Of a stretch of 64,000 nucleotides of DNA, positions 37,331-44,922 are shown in pieces. Position 1 is the stretch's first letter. Every line of letters begins with the position of its first letter. The notes under the pieces were generated by a model. The model was not told where the DNA came from. It saw only the letters and a list, made by a program, of their open reading frames with translations, and did not search any database. The stretch spans positions 295,326-359,325 of the forward strand of contig NZ_JACHJQ010000003.1 in the NCBI RefSeq assembly GCF_014203735.1, in the 5' to 3' direction. This DNA is from Actinophytocola algeriensis (GTDB taxonomy: Bacteria > Actinomycetota > Actinomycetes > Mycobacteriales > Pseudonocardiaceae). The position numbers and the translations under genes are program-made.

Positions 37331-38550
37331 ATACCTCGACTGACGGATACACACCGTTCCTGACACCAGCTGAGATCTATCACCAACTTCGTGACGGCAA
37401 GGGCTCGGGTTCGCTCAACAACGCGCAGTTCAGCACCCAGATGGAGCTTCCAGAGGAGACTGACAGAGCGGAGTTGCTCGCGTCTCTCGCCGACCTGATC
37501 GCAACGGGATGGCAGGGGCAGGCGAGCGCGGCGGCTCATGGAGCAGCGCTGCCACTCAGGGACCACGTGCTCGCGAACGCGGACAAGCTCGAACGCGTGC
37601 AAGACCTGCTCTCGCGGCAAGCCGGGTCTTTTGAGAGGGCTTACAACAGTGTGCTGCCGGTGCCTGATGTGCCTCAGCAGTCGCTGGACGAGCCGGTTCC
37701 CTTTGATGTGGATCACGCCAAGGAAGTCGCGTTTTACCAGGGGATTGCTCAGCACAACATGGATGTGTTCGGGCAGTATGACGGGGCCAGCGAGTACAAC
37801 GAGACGAATATGCCTCAGGAGTTTCACGCTGGCGGTCGGGGTGGGGGCGATGTGTCGGTGAAGTCTGCTGACAGCATTGAGGTTGGGGAGCCTCATCCCG
37901 GGGGTAAGCCTGGGGACGGGGTGCTTGGCGGGCCAGGGGAAGACAGCGGGCCTGGTGGATCTTCTTCTGGTTATCCGAGGTCTTCTGCCGGGGAACCGGC
38001 CGGATCTGGTGGACCTCAAGAGGGTTCTGGTGGGGTTACTGGGTCTTCTGGGGTTCTGCCTTCTGGGGGCGGGGTGACCCAGGCCAATGACTATCGGCCT
38101 GGGGTGGTTGGTGGTTCTCCTTCTTCTGGGTATTCTTCTTCTTTGCCTGGGGTTGGGGGGTCTGTTTCCGCGGGGCCCGGTGGGGTTGTTGGCGGGGTTC
38201 CTGTCGGTGGGTATTCCGGCGGTGGGGGTGGGGGTGTGCCTCGGATGGGTGGCGACGGTCGCGGGGGCGGTGGCGCGGGCGGTACTGGGGTTGTTCGTGG
38301 GCCTGGGGGTGCTGTCGGGGTTGGGCCGCTTTCCGCTGAGGAGAACGCTGTTCGGCGTGGTGCCGCTGGGGCTGGTTCTGCGCGTGGCGGGGTGGGGGCG
38401 GTGGGTGCGCCGCTGGGAAACAAGGGGAATGGTGACGAGGATGCCGAGCATGAGCGGAAGGTGCTCATCGAGGTGGACTCCGAGGAGATCTTCGGTAGTG
38501 CGGTGCTGACCGCTCCTCCGGTCATCGGCGACGACGAATACGAGGACTGA
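37327..38550 (+). CDS. PPE-like ESX-associated protein B (paralogue of protein A)
   Basis: A 407-residue paralogue of the protein at 34966-36186. The N-terminal helical part has G-W-Q-G-Q near residue 58 and L-S-R-Q-A-G-S-F, then Y-D-G-A-S-E-Y-N-E-T-N-M-P-Q-E-F. A Gly/Ser/Pro-rich middle (about 175-360) follows, and the tail E-H-E-R-K-V-L-I-E-V-D ends in V-I-G-D-D-E-Y-E-D. The ATG overlaps the lipoprotein stop. From about base 37620 onward the codon choice changes: many GGT, TCT, CCT and GTT codons with T in the third position, quite unlike protein A. Homology is clear at the ends only; the middle is low-complexity. Confidence 0.75.
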   Translation: MNTSTDGYTPFLTPAEIYHQLRDGKGSGSLNNAQFSTQMELPEETDRAELLASLADLIATGWQGQASAAAHGAALPLRDHVLANADKLERVQDLLSRQAGSFERAYNSVLPVPDVPQQSLDEPVPFDVDHAKEVAFYQGIAQHNMDVFGQYDGASEYNETNMPQEFHAGGRGGGDVSVKSADSIEVGEPHPGGKPGDGVLGGPGEDSGPGGSSSGYPRSSAGEPAGSGGPQEGSGGVTGSSGVLPSGGGVTQANDYRPGVVGGSPSSGYSSSLPGVGGSVSAGPGGVVGGVPVGGYSGGGGGGVPRMGGDGRGGGGAGGTGVVRGPGGAVGVGPLSAEENAVRRGAAGAGSARGGVGAVGAPLGNKGNGDEDAEHERKVLIEVDSEEIFGSAVLTAPPVIGDDEYED

Positions 38551-39299
38551 TGCGGACCGGGAGTAAGGTTGAGCTTTCCGTCTTTCCTCTGCTCAGTCTG
38601 ATGCAGAAGGAGAATCTCGGGGAGCCGCACACTGTTTTCGCCGGGGGTGAGCGTTATGTGTCGCCTCGGTTTGCCGATCAGGCCGCTCGGGTTGTTCAGC
38701 AGGAGTTGCGGGACGCCGGGCTTGGGGAGCGCGGGGATTTCGACTCGTTTCTCGATCTTGTGAATGTCGTTCAGCGGGCCTCTGTCGAGTACTACGGGTG
38801 GGTCACCAGCTCTGACGAGGCCTACTCCGTTCTCGTTGCCGCACATGGGCGGCAGGCCGTGCTGGTCGTGCGGTCCGGGGAGCGGGTCCGGTTCGAGCGG
38901 TGCGATCCCGACCGCATGGTCGAGACGCTCGTGTGGCGGTTGCCTGATGTCGGGGTGGCCCACGGGGAGCCGTTTTCCGTTCGCCACGCTGACTTTCACG
39001 CGCCCCGGGGGCGGGCCGACGGCAGCGTCATGCGGCGATCGTCATCGGCCCGGCCGGATGGGGCTCGGCGGTTGGACGCCCTCCTCAAGGCCTCGCGCGT
39101 CTCCGTTGCCAAGCTCTACACCGCCAGGCGGGACGTGAGCGGGGTTCGGCAGCGGTCTGAGCGGTGGCTCACCGTTCTCGATCTCGTCGACGGGCGGTGG
39201 GCGCTGTCCGTTTCGCGGGTTCGGGGGGAGCGGTGGATCAGCGCGGCGCCCGGGACGCATCAGCACATCGGTGACAAGGTGCTCGAGCTAGCGCGCTGA
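38550..39299 (+). CDS. EspG family ESX secretion-associated protein
   Basis: A 249-residue protein with the EspG pattern: central beta sheet with E-A-Y-S-V-L-V-A-A-H-G-R-Q-A-V-L-V-V, then R-R-L-D-A-L-L-K-A-S-R and a C-terminal strand G-R-W-A-L-S-V-S-R-V-R-G-E-R-W-I. EspG chaperones bind PE/PPE proteins in the cytosol and guide them to the ESX machine (established in mycobacteria). Here its likely clients are proteins A and B. The ATG overlaps the protein B stop (TGATG). Its 3' end overlaps the convergent MFS gene by 12 bases. Confidence 0.85.
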   Translation: MRTGSKVELSVFPLLSLMQKENLGEPHTVFAGGERYVSPRFADQAARVVQQELRDAGLGERGDFDSFLDLVNVVQRASVEYYGWVTSSDEAYSVLVAAHGRQAVLVVRSGERVRFERCDPDRMVETLVWRLPDVGVAHGEPFSVRHADFHAPRGRADGSVMRRSSSARPDGARRLDALLKASRVSVAKLYTARRDVSGVRQRSERWLTVLDLVDGRWALSVSRVRGERWISAAPGTHQHIGDKVLELAR

Positions 39300-40382
39300 G
39301 GCGATGAACACCACCGCTATCGCGCAGTACAGCCACATTGCCGGGCCCAGGCCGGTGTGGTCCGCCAGGAGGCCGATCACCAGCGGCGTGGTCACGCCGA
39401 TCTGGGCCACCGCTTCCGCCACCGACGACGTGGCACCCGCCTGGCCCGGGCGCAGCGTCATGTACCGCGCCTGCAGGATGATCCACGCCAGGTTCACCGC
39501 CGCACCGACGAGTGCCATCGCGATCGCCGCCGTCACCGTTGTCGGGACCAGGACCAGCAGGAAGACCCCCGCCGTCAGCGCCACCGCGCAGGTTCGCAGG
39601 CCCACTCGCCGGCGCGTGGTCCGGCTTGCCCACGCGGCCGCCGCCACGCCACCCGTCAGGCCCGCGCCCGTCGCCACCGTCGCCAGTGCCGGGCTCAGGT
39701 CCTGGTCGGTGATCAGGAACGCCACCGCGAAACCGATGAACGTGTCATCGAACGCCACGATGACCGCCACCAGCAGCCCGGCCGCGATCACCCGGCGGTC
39801 GCGGATCACCGACATCAGGGCGCCGAACGCGCTTTCCTCGTCGTCCGGTTCCGGGCGGGGCAGCGGCCTGGTCGCCAGCAGCACGCCGTAGGCCACCATC
39901 ATCACGCCCGCCGCCCAGAACGCGGCGCGCCAGCCGAGGCCCGACCACAACGCCGTCGCCAGCAGCAGTGGGCCCGCCAGGTCCCCCATCGCCGCGAGGA
40001 GGTTCGCGCGTGCCAGCGCGGGTTCCGCGTTGTCGCCCGCGATCTCCACCAGCGACACTTCTCCCGCGGTCACCAGCAGGTCGCCGAGGGTCCCCATCAC
40101 GCAGACCGCGACGAACAGCGCCCAGAAGTCGCCCGCCGCCGCGAACAGGAACAGGCCCACGCCGTAACCCAGGCCGCCGATCGCTGCCAGCACTCGCCTG
40201 TTGCAACGGTCGACCAGGACACCGAAAGGCGTGGTCAGCAGGCCTATGCCGGGGTACAGGAACAGCAGGAACCCCGCCTGTGCGTACGTCAGGTCGACGT
40301 CCGCGCGGATGGACTCCACCGCCGCGTACGGCAGGTAGGCCACCGTCTCGTCGAAAAAGCGCACCAGGAGGAGCGACGCCAC
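39288..40382 (-). CDS. MFS transporter
   Basis: A 364-residue major facilitator protein with about eleven or twelve hydrophobic segments. The loop 2-3 motif reads G-V-L-V-D-R-C-N-R-R near residue 57. The start is GTG 40382; the frame is open a little further, so the first helix may be longer. The substrate is not known. It shares a short divergent gap (about 80 bp) with the ADP-ribosylglycohydrolase gene. Confidence 0.8.
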   Translation of the reverse strand: MASLLLVRFFDETVAYLPYAAVESIRADVDLTYAQAGFLLFLYPGIGLLTTPFGVLVDRCNRRVLAAIGGLGYGVGLFLFAAAGDFWALFVAVCVMGTLGDLLVTAGEVSLVEIAGDNAEPALARANLLAAMGDLAGPLLLATALWSGLGWRAAFWAAGVMMVAYGVLLATRPLPRPEPDDEESAFGALMSVIRDRRVIAAGLLVAVIVAFDDTFIGFAVAFLITDQDLSPALATVATGAGLTGGVAAAAWASRTTRRRVGLRTCAVALTAGVFLLVLVPTTVTAAIAMALVGAAVNLAWIILQARYMTLRPGQAGATSSVAEAVAQIGVTTPLVIGLLADHTGLGPAMWLYCAIAVVFIASAR

Positions 40383-40462
40383 CAGCGTCGCCGGGAACCT
40401 CGGTGCTAGGTCAGATCAATGTCGGAACCATGCGCGCATACAAAAGATCGTAGCCTTGCACC

Positions 40463-41515
40463 ATGATCGATGACGACCGATTTCTGGGCTGCATCCTGGC
40501 GGGTGCGGTGGGGGACGCGCTCGGAGCGCCGGTCGAGTTCCTCACCATCGAGACCATCCGCCGCCAGTTCGGGCCGGACGGCACCACCGGCTACGAAGAG
40601 GAGTACGGCGGCCGCGGCACCATCACCGACGACACCCAGATGACCCTCTTCACCCTCGAAGGGCTCATCCGGGGCCACCGCGGCGAGCACGACGACTTGT
40701 TCGCGCCGATGCAGCACGCCTACCAGCGCTGGCTGCACACGCAGGGCATGGAGACGCGCTGGGCCGACAACGGCGGCGTGTTCGCCACGAAACCCGAACC
40801 GGACGGCTGGCTGATCACCAACAAGGGCCTGTTCGCCATGCGCGCCCCCGGCAACACGGTCACCCAGGCACTCCGCGCCTTCTCCCGCGGCCAGCCACGC
40901 GGCTCGTTCGACAACCGCCTCAACAACTCCAAGGGCTGCGGTGCGGTCATGCGTGTCGCGCCCTACGCACTGCTGGGCGACGACGCGTTCGCGTTCGCCG
41001 TCGGCAACGGCCTGCTGACCCACAGCCACCCGAGCGGCTACCTGTCCGCGGGCGCGCTCGCGCACCTGGTCCACCTGCTGCTGCAGGACGCCGCGCTGCC
41101 CGACGCCATCGCCGCCACCAGGGCGAAGCTGCTGACCTGGGACGGCCACGAGGAACAGGTCGCCGCGCTCGACGCCGCCGTGGCGCACGGCAGGCCGACG
41201 CCCGAGTCGATCGCCGAGAAGCTCGGCGGTGGCTGGACCGGTGAGGAGGCGCTCGCGATCGCGGTCGCCGCCGCGCTCGCCGCGGAGGACATGCGGGACG
41301 GGCTGCTGCTCGCGGTCAACCACTCCGGCGACAGTGACTCCACCGGCGCGATCTGCGGCAACCTCCTCGGCGCCATGCGGGGCACGGCGACGATCCCGCC
41401 GGAATGGCTGGCGGAGCTGGAACTGCGGGACGTGATCGAGCAGCTGACCAGGGACGCGCTCGCCGAGTTCGGTGACGCGCCCCCGGCCTGGGGTGACCGC
41501 TACCCGTTCACCTGA
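40463..41515 (+). CDS. ADP-ribosylglycohydrolase family protein
   Basis: A 350-residue protein of the DraG/ARH family. The N-terminus has G-C-I-L-A-G-A-V-G-D-A-L-G-A-P and T-D-D-T-Q-M-T near residue 54 (metal ligands). The C-terminus has N-H-S-G-D-S-D-S-T-G-A-I-C-G-N, the second metal-binding motif. Such enzymes remove ADP-ribose from proteins or small molecules using two Mg2+ ions; the target is unknown. The stop codon lies inside the first unit of a 31-bp repeat array. No ADP-ribosyltransferase gene is adjacent. Confidence 0.9.
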   Translation: MIDDDRFLGCILAGAVGDALGAPVEFLTIETIRRQFGPDGTTGYEEEYGGRGTITDDTQMTLFTLEGLIRGHRGEHDDLFAPMQHAYQRWLHTQGMETRWADNGGVFATKPEPDGWLITNKGLFAMRAPGNTVTQALRAFSRGQPRGSFDNRLNNSKGCGAVMRVAPYALLGDDAFAFAVGNGLLTHSHPSGYLSAGALAHLVHLLLQDAALPDAIAATRAKLLTWDGHEEQVAALDAAVAHGRPTPESIAEKLGGGWTGEEALAIAVAAALAAEDMRDGLLLAVNHSGDSDSTGAICGNLLGAMRGTATIPPEWLAELELRDVIEQLTRDALAEFGDAPPAWGDRYPFT

Positions 41516-41634
41516 GCGGAGCTTGCGGAGCGAACATCGTCCCTGAGCGGAGCATGTGGAGCGAACATCGTCCCTGAGCGGAGCTTGCGGAGCGAACATC
41601 GTCCCTGAGCGGAGCTTGCGGAGCGAACATCGTC
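41511..41634. repeat. Tandem array, 4 x 31 bp, GGAGCTTGCGGAGCGAA family
   Basis: Units start at 41511, 41542, 41573 and 41604, each CCTGAGCGGAGC followed by TTGCGGAGCGAACATCGTC. The second unit differs by a few bases (CATGT for CTTGC). The array fills the space between two convergent genes; it contains the stop of the upstream gene and touches the stop of the M20 gene at 41633. The same core is found in arrays at 43041-43100 and 52016-52147. Confidence 0.92.
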
Positions 41635-43120
41635 ACAGCGCCGACGCGTGGGCGTCCAGCAGGTGCGCCACCGACTCCGTGACGCGCTTGGCCTGCGGGA
41701 TGTGCAGCCACTCGTCCGGCACGTGCGGGTTGCTGTCGTTCGCCAGCGCGCCCGTGACCACGAACTGCGCCTTCGGGTACGCCTCCGCCAGTGAGCCCAT
41801 GAACGGGATCGACCCGCCGAGCCGCATGGTCTGCCACTGGCTGCCCGCGAACACGGTCTCGCTCAGCGAGTCCAGCGCGGACCGCAGCCACGGCGCGATC
41901 GGCGGCGCGTTCCAGCCCGGCCCCTCCTCCGGCGCGGAGAGCGTGACCTTCGCGCCGTACGGCACGTCGGTGGTCAGCACCCGCTCGACCGCGGCGAGCG
42001 CGGTCTTCGGGTCGGCCGTCGGCGGCAGGCGGAAGCTCAGCTTCAGCGTCGTGAACGGGCGCAGGACGTTGCCCGCGTCCTCCGGCAGCGGCAGGCCTGC
42101 CGCGCCGATGATCGACAGGGTGGGTCGCCACGAGTTGTTCGCCATCAGCTCGTAGTCGTCGTCCGACGCCGCGGACATGCCGTCGACCAGCGGGAACGCC
42201 GCCTTGGCCGCGCCGGGGGCGAGGTCGGCGAGGGCCTTCATCTCCGCGTCGCGCTCCGGCGGGATGGGGCCGTGCAGCTCGGGCAGCAGGATCTCGCCGG
42301 TGCGGGCGTCCTCGATGCGGTCCAGCAGCTGCCGCATGATCCGGAACGAGCTGGGCACGATGCCGCTCGCCGAGCCGGAGTGCTGGCCGGCGTCCATGAC
42401 GTGCACGGTCACCGTCGTCGACACGAGACCACGCAGCGAGGTGGTCAGCCACAGCCGTTCGTAGTCCTGGCCGCCGGAGTCCAGGCACACGACCAGCGAG
42501 ATGTCGCCGAGCCGCTCGCGGTACGCCTCGAGGTACGCGTCCAGGTCCGGGCTGCCGGACTCCTCGCTCAGCTCGAGCAGCACCAGGCAGCGCGCGTGCT
42601 TGCCGCCGGCGGCCTGCAGCGCCTCGATCGCGGCCGACGCCGAGTAACCGGAGTAGCCGTCGTCGGCGGCGCCGCGCCCGTACAGCCGGTCGCCGCGGAT
42701 GACCGGGGTCCACGGGCCGAGGCCCTCACCCCAGCCGCCGACCGGCGGCTGCTTGTCGAGGTGGCCGTACAGGAGGACGGTCCCGCCGTCCTCCGGCATG
42801 CCGTCGGACGCCGGCACGTCCATCAGCACCACGGGGGTGCGCTCGGGGAGGCGGAGGATCTCGACGGTCGCGCCGGGGATCGCGCGGGCGGCGAGCCAGG
42901 CGCGGACGTGTTCGGCGGCGGCGTCGAGGTGGCCGTGCTCGGCCCACTTCGCGTCGAACACCACCGACACGGCGGGGATCTTCACCAGCTCGGACAGGCT
43001 CGGCAGGATCTCCGCGTCCCATGTCCGTTCGACCGTTGAGCGGAGCTTGCGGAGCGAATCATCAGTCGTGCGGAGCTCGCCGAGCGAATCATCAGTCGTG
43101 CGTACCTGTGCGTTGTCCAC
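41633..43120 (-). CDS. M20 family metallopeptidase (dipeptidase)
   Basis: A 495-residue M20/M25/M40 peptidase. Metal ligands are recognised in V-L-L-Y-G-H-L-D-K-Q (near 107), R-G-A-A-D-D-G-Y (near 138) and E-L-S-E-E-S-G-S-P-D (near 172). The lid domain follows, and the last ligand His is in the C-terminal part. The usual substrate is a dipeptide or modified amino acid. The GTG start at 43120 is followed by two 10-residue repeats (R-T-T-D-D-S-L-x-x-L) encoded by the 30-bp repeat at 43041-43100, an N-terminal addition outside the peptidase fold. A 49-residue gene ends 17 bases upstream on the same strand. Confidence 0.9.
   Translation of the reverse strand: MDNAQVRTTDDSLGELRTTDDSLRKLRSTVERTWDAEILPSLSELVKIPAVSVVFDAKWAEHGHLDAAAEHVRAWLAARAIPGATVEILRLPERTPVVLMDVPASDGMPEDGGTVLLYGHLDKQPPVGGWGEGLGPWTPVIRGDRLYGRGAADDGYSGYSASAAIEALQAAGGKHARCLVLLELSEESGSPDLDAYLEAYRERLGDISLVVCLDSGGQDYERLWLTTSLRGLVSTTVTVHVMDAGQHSGSASGIVPSSFRIMRQLLDRIEDARTGEILLPELHGPIPPERDAEMKALADLAPGAAKAAFPLVDGMSAASDDDYELMANNSWRPTLSIIGAAGLPLPEDAGNVLRPFTTLKLSFRLPPTADPKTALAAVERVLTTDVPYGAKVTLSAPEEGPGWNAPPIAPWLRSALDSLSETVFAGSQWQTMRLGGSIPFMGSLAEAYPKAQFVVTGALANDSNPHVPDEWLHIPQAKRVTESVAHLLDAHASAL
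43041..43100. repeat. Tandem array, 2 x 30 bp, inside the M20 gene
   Basis: Two 30-bp units (43041-43070, 43071-43100) with core CGGAGCTTGCGGAGCGAATC and ATCAGTCGTG. The unit is a multiple of three and stays in frame in the M20 gene, giving R-T-T-D-D-S-L-G-E-L and R-T-T-D-D-S-L-R-K-L. It is the same family as 41511-41634 and 52016-52147. Confidence 0.9.
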
Positions 43121-43136
43121 TCCGGCGATACTGCCA

Positions 43137-43286
43137 CTACCAGGCGTCGCGCAGCACCGACGGCTCCGGCTCCGGCTCGGGCAGCTGGCGGGGGGCGATC
43201 GACGAGAGGATTTCCTCGGCCGCGTCCGCGGCCTCCTCCAGGGCAGCCTCGGCCCGTCGCACGCGCTCGTCTCGCCAGTCGGCCAT
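43137..43286 (-). CDS. Small protein (49 residues) upstream of the M20 peptidase
   Basis: The protein M-A-D-W-R-D-E-R-V-R-R-A-E-A-A-L-E-E-A ... ends in P-E-P-E-P-E-P-S-V-L-R-D-A-W. A helix (about 5-30, rich in Ala/Glu) is followed by a Pro-Glu repeat and a conserved-looking C-terminus. Coding character is strong (third-position G/C, ATG start at 43286), and the stop is 17 bases before the M20 GTG, so it is probably co-transcribed. It is unlike any family I know by name. It could modulate the peptidase (inference). Confidence 0.6.
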   Translation of the reverse strand: MADWRDERVRRAEAALEEAADAAEEILSSIAPRQLPEPEPEPSVLRDAW

Positions 43287-43716
43287 CACCCAAGGGTAGT
43301 TCGCCTCCGGCGGTCGTCGAGCGGAGACGACTACGATGGAAGGTGACGCAGATCACTTTCCATGCGCGAGTTGGTGAGCCGGACGCCGGAACCGGCGTCG
43401 CGCGGGTCAGCGGAACCCGCGACCGACGACTGCTCTGAGCTGCCGCGTTCACTGCCCGCCAGTAGGTGGTGACAGACCCGCCGATGAACGCCCTAATGTC
43501 GGTTGTCCTACGGTTTCCGCAGCTCAGCGCGTCGCGGACGCCAAGATGCCGACGTTCGGACCTCACCGGATCGAGCCAACGCATGCCAGGATGAACCCCG
43601 AAACCGTCAGTGCCAACGACGGTCGAGCCTCCCTTTACCCGGGCTGGTGGACCGCCGGTGGCGCGGCCGTGCGGACGCCACAAGCGAACGCCCGGCGTCG
43701 ACAACTAGGAGAACGA
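43287..43716 (+). promoter_or_regulatory. Long leader of the 2-oxoacid dehydrogenase operon with a CRP-like palindrome
   Basis: No gene is supported in this 430-bp stretch. At 43336-43363 is ATGGAAGGTGA-N6-TCACTTTCCAT (10 of 11 arm positions pair). Its centre GTGA-N6-TCAC is the form bound by CRP/FNR-family activators. The E1-alpha frame is open back to 43546, but the strong AGGAG at 43707-43711 marks ATG 43717. The rest shows no other clear motif. Confidence 0.5.
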
Positions 43717-44922
43717 ATGTCGTCCCCAGAACAGTGGACGCACCCGGAACCCGGCGTCGGACCGGCCGCCACCGCGGCCAAGCCGACCGCGGAGCAGGTG
43801 ATCGCCGGTTTGCGCGCAACGAGTGAGGGTGGCCCGGAGCTGGTGCAGCTCCTCACGCCGGAAGGCGAGCGGGTGCCCAACAGCCAGTGGGACCCCTACG
43901 TCTCCGACGTCACCGCCGAGGACCTGCGGAACCTCTACCGCGACATGGTCCTGACGCGGCGGGTCGACCGTGAGGCGAACGCACTGCAGCGGCAGGGCCA
44001 GCTCGGCATCTGGGTGCCGCTGCTCGGCCAGGAAGCCGCGCAGATCGGGTCCGGCCGGGCACTCAAACCGCAGGACATGGCGTTCCCGAGCTACCGGGAG
44101 CACGGTGTCGCGTGGACCCGTGGCGTCAAGCCGACGGAGCTGCTCGGCATCTTCCGCGGCACCGACCACGGCAGCTGGGACCCGCTCGCGAACCGCTTCC
44201 ACCTGTACACGATCGTCATCGGCAACCAGGTGCTGAACGCGGCGGGTTATGCCATGGGCCAGCGCTTCGAGGGCAAAGTCGGCGACGACGACGGTGAAGC
44301 CACGATCTGCTACTTCGGCGACGGCGCGACCTCGCAGGGCGACGTGCACGAGGGCTTCGTGTGGGCGTCGGTGTACGACGCGCCGCTCGTGTTCTTCTGC
44401 CAGAACAACCAGTGGGCCATCTCAGAGCCCACCGAACGCCAGTCGCGGCTGCCGCTCTACCAGCGTGCCCGCGGCTACGGCTTCCCCGGCATCCGCGTCG
44501 ACGGCAACGACGTCCTCGCGACCCTGGCCGTGTCCCGCTGGGCGCTCGACGAGTGCCGCCACGGCAACGGCCCGGTCCTGATCGAGGCGTTCACCTACCG
44601 CATGGACGCGCACACCACGACCGACGACCCGACGCGCTACCGGCTGTCCGACGAGCTGGAGGCGTGGAAGTTGAAGGACCCGATCGAGCGGGTACGCGTG
44701 CACCTGGTGCGGCACATGGACACCGAGAACGAGTTCTTCGACCAGGTCCAGGACGAGTCGGACCAGCTCGCGGCCGAGCTGCGCGAGTTCTGCCAGAACA
44801 TGCCGGAACCGCCTCCGGGGCGGATGTTCTCCGAGGTCTACGCGGAGGGCAGCCCGGTGCTGGATGCGCAGCGCGACGCCTACCTCGAGTACGCGGCCGG
44901 GTTCGATGGAGGTGAGCACTGA
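43717..44922 (+). CDS. 2-oxoacid dehydrogenase E1 component, alpha subunit
   Basis: A 401-residue thiamine-diphosphate-dependent E1 alpha. The ThDP motif G-D-G-A-T-S-Q-G-D-V-H-E-G (near residue 195) and N-N-Q-W-A-I-S (near 228) are present, and the phosphorylation-loop region reads Y-R-M-D-A-H-T-T-T-D-D-P-T-R-Y. The partner E1 beta starts in a TGATG overlap with its stop. Substrates of this type in actinomycetes are branched-chain 2-oxoacids or pyruvate; sequence alone does not decide. AGGAG before ATG 43717 fixes the start. Confidence 0.92.
   Translation: MSSPEQWTHPEPGVGPAATAAKPTAEQVIAGLRATSEGGPELVQLLTPEGERVPNSQWDPYVSDVTAEDLRNLYRDMVLTRRVDREANALQRQGQLGIWVPLLGQEAAQIGSGRALKPQDMAFPSYREHGVAWTRGVKPTELLGIFRGTDHGSWDPLANRFHLYTIVIGNQVLNAAGYAMGQRFEGKVGDDDGEATICYFGDGATSQGDVHEGFVWASVYDAPLVFFCQNNQWAISEPTERQSRLPLYQRARGYGFPGIRVDGNDVLATLAVSRWALDECRHGNGPVLIEAFTYRMDAHTTTDDPTRYRLSDELEAWKLKDPIERVRVHLVRHMDTENEFFDQVQDESDQLAAELREFCQNMPEPPPGRMFSEVYAEGSPVLDAQRDAYLEYAAGFDGGEH

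Noticed and set aside
41511-41634. CRISPR array
   Set aside because: The 31-bp units are contiguous without spacers of unique sequence, and there are no cas genes.
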